Below are positions 35,803 to 40,070 of a stretch of 40,070 nt of DNA, in pieces (within the stretch, counting starts at the first letter, position 1; every line of letters begins with the position of its first letter). Both the position numbers and the translations under genes were made by a program. Below the pieces are notes generated by a model. It made no database searches. It saw nothing but the letters and a program-made list of their open reading frames with translations, and was not told the DNA's origin. Source of the stretch: Gemmatimonadales bacterium (GTDB lineage Bacteria; Gemmatimonadota; Gemmatimonadetes; Gemmatimonadales; GWC2-71-9). The stretch is from assembly GCA_013813875.1 (NCBI GenBank), contig JACCQZ010000251.1, positions 1 to 40,070 of the forward strand, given 5' to 3'.

Positions 35803-37407
35803 TTACGGTACGGTTGTGGCAGCCGCTTCGACGGCCGATCGGGCCCGCACGATGGGATAGTCCGCGCCCACTTCCAGCTCCCGGTCGAGCAGGTTCCAGG
35901 TGACGACGCCGTCTTCCGACGCGGGCTCCAGCAGGTACGCCGCAAAGGTTCCGAGCGGCTGGCTGGTACGGACCAGGTACCACCCGGGTCCCGCTACCAC
36001 CGGGCGCGGCGCCCCCCAACGCCCCTCGATCGCGACCGTCCGATGACCCTCGAAGAGCGGCCCCGCGGCCAGGCTGTCCACGGTGAACCGCTCTGCCCTG
36101 CCCTGCCAGGGCCGGTGCAGCCGCTCGACCGCCACTCCCTGCCGCCGGAGCAGCGCCACCAGGTATCCCAACCGCTGAGGTAAGAGATAGGCCGAAGGCA
36201 TTGCTTCCCGGCGCGAGGCGGTGAAGCGGTCGAAGACCGGCATTCGGAGCGTGCGGTACACCCCGGTGCGGCGGCGCCTGGCGTATCCGCCGGCACCTGC
36301 TCCCGCCGGCCGGGTGATCTCCGCCACCACCTCACGCGTCGCGCCCGGCGCCAACACCGAGCGCACTGTCACCGAATCGGGGGCCCGCCGGTCGGAGGCG
36401 GCCACCAGCGACTTGATCGCCTGGCGCTCCACCGCCGCAAAGCTCAAGACCTCGCGCACGAAATTATAGGTGGCCAGGATCCGGGTCCGGAAATCGGCGT
36501 TGCTGTAAGCCTCGCTCAAGACCGAAAGGCGACCACGCATGCCCATCCAGTTGGTGCCGAAGCGTGGCCGGGCGTCGTACGTCTCCCACCCCTGGATGAG
36601 CGAGTCCGGTTCCTGGTTGCGGAAGTTGCCGTACCAGAAGCTGGCCTGGCCGTGGCGACGCTGCATCCGGTCCTGCACGGTGGGAAGCAAGCGGTCGCGG
36701 ACGAAGTCGCCGGCGGGTGACGCGTTGGGATTGAGTCCCGGCGCGAAGGTCAGAACGTAGCCATGATAGCTGCCGTTGGTGGTGTGCAGGTCTATGAACA
36801 GATCGGGATCCCACGCCAGCAGCAGCGCGGCGGCGCCACGGGTTTCGGGCGCCTCCATTTTCACGTAGTCGCGGTTGAGGTTGAGCCCGAGACCGCTGAG
36901 GTTACGGCCTACCGTGGCCGGCCCGTTCTGACCCGGCCGATTGTCCTCCGCCCGCTCGAGCCGCTCGTTGCCGTCGGCATTGTAGATGGGGGCCACCAGC
37001 AGGATGAGGCTGTCGAGCAGTGGGGAGAGAGCCCCGCGGGTCAGGTCCCGGAGGAGCATCTGGGCCGCCTCTTTGCCCTCCACCTCCCCCGCGTGGATGT
37101 TGCCCTGCAGGTAGACGATCGGCTTGCCGCTGCGGTGCGCCTCAGCCGGTCCGGCCACCATGGGCCGCGCCGCGACCACATAGGGCACCCGCCTCCCTTC
37201 GGCGCTGGTGGCCAGAGTGCCGACCCGAATTTCCGCTCCCGCCCGCTGCAACGAATCGAGAAAGCCCAACACGTCGGCGTGAGAAGAGGTTTCGCGGAAG
37301 CCGGTGCGCTCCGGCCGGGTGGTCTGCGCCGCCGCGGGCGACACCAGCAGCGCGGCCAGCAGAAGGGCCGCCCCGGAATGGAAGCGGCCTTCGCTCATGC
37401 GGTGCAC
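35803..37407 (-). CDS. M14-family zinc carboxypeptidase
   Basis: Signal peptide; QGNIHAGEVEGKEA and DLFIDLHTTNGSYHGY. Confidence 0.88.
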   Translation of the reverse strand: MHRMSEGRFHSGAALLLAALLVSPAAAQTTRPERTGFRETSSHADVLGFLDSLQRAGAEIRVGTLATSAEGRRVPYVVAARPMVAGPAEAHRSGKPIVYLQGNIHAGEVEGKEAAQMLLRDLTRGALSPLLDSLILLVAPIYNADGNERLERAEDNRPGQNGPATVGRNLSGLGLNLNRDYVKMEAPETRGAAALLLAWDPDLFIDLHTTNGSYHGYVLTFAPGLNPNASPAGDFVRDRLLPTVQDRMQRRHGQASFWYGNFRNQEPDSLIQGWETYDARPRFGTNWMGMRGRLSVLSEAYSNADFRTRILATYNFVREVLSFAAVERQAIKSLVAASDRRAPDSVTVRSVLAPGATREVVAEITRPAGAGAGGYARRRRTGVYRTLRMPVFDRFTASRREAMPSAYLLPQRLGYLVALLRRQGVAVERLHRPWQGRAERFTVDSLAAGPLFEGHRTVAIEGRWGAPRPVVAGPGWYLVRTSQPLGTFAAYLLEPASEDGVVTWNLLDRELEVGADYPIVRARSAVEAAATTVP

Positions 37408-37415
37408 GGGCCGCC

Positions 37416-38564
37416 CTACCGTGCGTTGCTCCGAGCGCCCATCTGTCCGACCTCAGTGGCTTCGGGCGGGGTCCGTTCGACGACCTTGGCCGCGACCGGA
37501 GCGCCATCGGACAGACGCTCTTGGCCGGCGACGACGACCTGCTCGCCGGCTTCGACTCCGCTGGTGGCTTCGACGAACCCCGGAGTCCGCACGCCGAGCT
37601 CGACCGGCCGGCGACTGGCCTTGCCGTCAACGGCGACCCACACGAAAGTGGCCCCCTGCAGCGGAAGAATGGCGTCCTCCGGAATCACCACCGCCTTGGG
37701 CCGCACCGCCGTGGCGAGCCGGGCCTCGATGAACATGCCGGACTGCAGCTCTCGCCGCGGGTTGGGCACCTGCGCCTTTACCATGATGGTCCGTCCGGGG
37801 AGCTGCACCACCGGATCCACGAAATCCACCCGGCCGGTGAATTCCCGGCCCGGCAGCGCGGCCACCCGAAAGGTGACCTGCTGGCCGAGCCTCAACTGGT
37901 CGGCATACCGCTCCGGCACCTGGAACGCCGCCCGTTGGGGCGAGACGGTTTGCAGCGTGGCGAGCGGCGTGGCGGTGGTCACGTAATCACCGAGGCTCAC
38001 GTACCGTTCTCCCTGGACCCCGGAAAACGGAGCCCTGACCACGGTCCGGTCCAGACGCACTTTGAGCAGGTCGTACTGCGCGGCGGTGCTGCGCGAGGTG
38101 GCCTCGGCCCGCTCCAGTTCGGATTGCGAGGAGGCTTTCTGCCCCAGAAGGTCGCGGGTGCGGCTGAGCGACTGGCGGGCCAGATCCCGCTCCGCCTCGG
38201 CACGAGCCACTTCGGCCTTGAGCTCCGCGTCGTCCACCTTGAAGAGCGGTGTTCCCCGCGACACCTCGCGGCCCTCCTGCACCAGAATCCGCGAGATCCG
38301 GCCCTCGATATCGGAGCGGAGTTCGATCGATTGCATCGCCTCGACCTGGCCGGAGGCGAGGATCGCGTCCACCACCGTATCCGCCCGAGCCACCACCACT
38401 TCGACAGGCATGGCTGGAGGACCGCCACCCCCCTGGCCTTCGGGGCCGCCCGCACCTTCGGGATTCCCGGCGGATTCTGCTCGGTTGCACGCCAGAAGGA
38501 GTACCCCGAGGCCTGCCCTGAGGAGCAGTGGGGTGGGAGCCAGTGACCTCGGAATCGGTCTCAC
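37416..38564 (-). CDS. RND efflux periplasmic adaptor subunit
   Basis: Lipobox LLACNR; RISRILVQEGREVSRGTPLFKVDDAELKAEVARAEAERDLARQ. Confidence 0.92.
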   Translation of the reverse strand: MRPIPRSLAPTPLLLRAGLGVLLLACNRAESAGNPEGAGGPEGQGGGGPPAMPVEVVVARADTVVDAILASGQVEAMQSIELRSDIEGRISRILVQEGREVSRGTPLFKVDDAELKAEVARAEAERDLARQSLSRTRDLLGQKASSQSELERAEATSRSTAAQYDLLKVRLDRTVVRAPFSGVQGERYVSLGDYVTTATPLATLQTVSPQRAAFQVPERYADQLRLGQQVTFRVAALPGREFTGRVDFVDPVVQLPGRTIMVKAQVPNPRRELQSGMFIEARLATAVRPKAVVIPEDAILPLQGATFVWVAVDGKASRRPVELGVRTPGFVEATSGVEAGEQVVVAGQERLSDGAPVAAKVVERTPPEATEVGQMGARSNAR

Positions 38565-39856
38565 GGTGCGTCCTTGTTCGTGAAGAGTCTACGGCCCAGG
38601 ATCGCTTCCAGACCGGCGAGGGCCAGCCGGGTTTCGTAGCGGGCCTGAACCAGGTCCGCCTCGGCCGCCGCCAGATTTACCTGGGCATCGAGCAGGTCGA
38701 GGATGGTGCTCGCGCCGGAGCGGTAGCGCAGCTCCTGCATCCGATAGTTCTCCCCTGCGACGGCAACGCCAACACCCGCGAGGGAGACGGCGGCACGACT
38801 GGTCTGGTACCCGTCGTACGCCTGGGTCACGTCGCGCCGGACGGCGCGCTCGAGATCTTCCCGGATGGCGCGCGCCACGTCGCGGTTGACCCGGGCGCGG
38901 CTCACCTCGATCTCCCGCTGGCCGTTGGACCACAGGGGATAGGAGAGGCTGAAGGTCACCGAGCTGATATTGGCGGCACCGGGAAAGATCCGGGTGTCGT
39001 AGCGCTGGTGCAGACCATTGATCCGAAGTGATGGGAAGTAGTCGCTGCGCTGGGCGCGCACCGCCGCGTCGGCCGAGCGCTCGTTGGCCTGGGCCGCTCG
39101 ATATTGCGGCCCCTGATCGAGCGCGATCTGCAGCGCCTGGGGCATCGAGAGCGGCAGATCGGGCCCCGGCAGGGTGTCGAGCGGTACGGCGTCCACCGCC
39201 CCAGGCACCCCGACCCGGCGCCCGAGCTGGAGCTGCGCGGTGCGGAGTCCGTTGCGCTGGCGAAGCAGCTCGACTTGGGCGCGAGTCAGCTCCAGCACCA
39301 GTTGAAGCGAGTCGGTCGGTACCGCCGCCCCCGAGGCCACCCGGGCGCGAGCCACGCCGAGACCTTCTCGAGCCCGGCTCAGTCGCTCCGCCGTGACCCG
39401 AGAGAGCTCCTGGTTGACCAGCACGTCATAGTAGCTCGATTCCGTCTCCAGAGCGGCGCGGAAGCGCTGCTCCAGCTCGCCTGCCTCGGCGCTCTCGACA
39501 TCGGCTTTGGTGCGCGAGAGCTCGGAGATCTTCCGCAGGCTGAAGATCTCATAGCTGGCGCTCGCGCTGCCCACCACCAGAGTGCTGGTGGGGCTCTGCG
39601 GATCGGCCGGGTTGAAGAAGGCCTGGGAATACTTGGTCTCGTTGAGTCCGACCTCGAGCGAGGGGATGAAGAACGCCAGCCGCGCGGCCCGGCGTCCCCA
39701 CTCCGCGTTGTCAATCAGCCCCACCGCACGGACGTACTCGGGGTCCAACCGGGCGGAGCGCTGGATGGCGTCGGCCAGCGTGATCCGGGGGACGGAATCG
39801 CTGGGGGCCGAGTCGGCCGGCGCCGCCTGCAAGGCCAGCAGCAGCGGGAGAATCAC
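38561..39856 (-). CDS. TolC-family outer-membrane efflux protein
   Basis: Signal peptide, repeated coiled-coil OEP domains; LRYRSGASTILDLLDAQVNLAAAEADLVQARYETRLALAGLEAILG. Confidence 0.93.
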   Translation of the reverse strand: MILPLLLALQAAPADSAPSDSVPRITLADAIQRSARLDPEYVRAVGLIDNAEWGRRAARLAFFIPSLEVGLNETKYSQAFFNPADPQSPTSTLVVGSASASYEIFSLRKISELSRTKADVESAEAGELEQRFRAALETESSYYDVLVNQELSRVTAERLSRAREGLGVARARVASGAAVPTDSLQLVLELTRAQVELLRQRNGLRTAQLQLGRRVGVPGAVDAVPLDTLPGPDLPLSMPQALQIALDQGPQYRAAQANERSADAAVRAQRSDYFPSLRINGLHQRYDTRIFPGAANISSVTFSLSYPLWSNGQREIEVSRARVNRDVARAIREDLERAVRRDVTQAYDGYQTSRAAVSLAGVGVAVAGENYRMQELRYRSGASTILDLLDAQVNLAAAEADLVQARYETRLALAGLEAILGRRLFTNKDAP

Positions 39857-40070
39857 TCTGCCTCCGCTGGAGTCAGCGTGCTCCGCGCCGCCGGCTTCCG
39901 CTGGCGGAAGCCGGCCGTGAGCCCGTCGAAGATCACGTACACCGCCGGCACCACGTAGAGCGTGAGGAGCGTCGAGAAGAGCAGGCCGCCGACGATCGCG
40001 TAGCCCAGCGGCCGCCGGCTAAGCGAGCCCGCGCCCAGGCCAAGCGCGATCGGCAGCGCGCCCATCACGG
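39853..40070 (-). CDS. RND efflux permease, C-terminal fragment (truncated by window edge)
   Basis: PLGYAIVGGLLFSTLLTLYVVPAVYVIFDGL; ATGA coupling to the TolC gene. Confidence 0.88.
   Translation of the reverse strand, partial: VMGALPIALGLGAGSLSRRPLGYAIVGGLLFSTLLTLYVVPAVYVIFDGLTAGFRQRKPAARSTLTPAEAE

Noticed and set aside
36763-38546. Long plus-strand ORFs of 407 and 508 aa
   Set aside because: Shadows of the M14 peptidase and RND adaptor genes.
1-40070. CRISPR arrays, tRNA or rRNA genes
   Set aside because: No regularly spaced repeats, cloverleaf-like sequences or rRNA signatures seen by eye.

Overview
40-kb, GC-rich, gene-dense bacterial chromosomal segment. The gene content suggests Gemmatimonadota or a relative (inference only). 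About 37 credible CDSs are supported: hipBA toxin-antitoxin with an AT-rich operator region, cobalamin-binding radical SAM, PAP2, BamA-like OMP, DUF3108-like protein, glnA, zinc-ribbon protein + mqnD, two REC signalling proteins, a GT/GT2/FAD-oxidoreductase operon, M48 protease + LemA + three regulators, a mini-lipoprotein/TPR locus, an orphan pseudopilin, YceI, REC-Fis, YhaM-like HD protein, LVIVD/Ig-like surface protein, Ogt, a cold-shock gene with a structured leader, Smr, an SBP+MCP operon, cupredoxin, lepB, M14 peptidase and an RND efflux operon running off the right edge. Main unexplained signals: (1) strong depletion of the palindromic hexamer RTCGAY outside the hipBA end, visible as forced ATA/ATT Ile codons before Asp; (2) two copies of a ~113-126 bp palindromic element built on 7-bp tandem repeats that supplies or overlaps the stop codon of the upstream gene; (3) a 45-aa secreted mini-lipoprotein gene between a pseudo-receiver/AraC regulator and a Rap-like TPR protein, with 21-bp-phased direct repeats upstream (possible peptide-signalling module); (4) twin TATC-N6-GATA operators upstream of hipBA; (5) a REC-DHp-pseudoREC protein with no ATPase domain; (6) a multi-hairpin cold-shock leader. 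All counts were made by eye and need computational confirmation.
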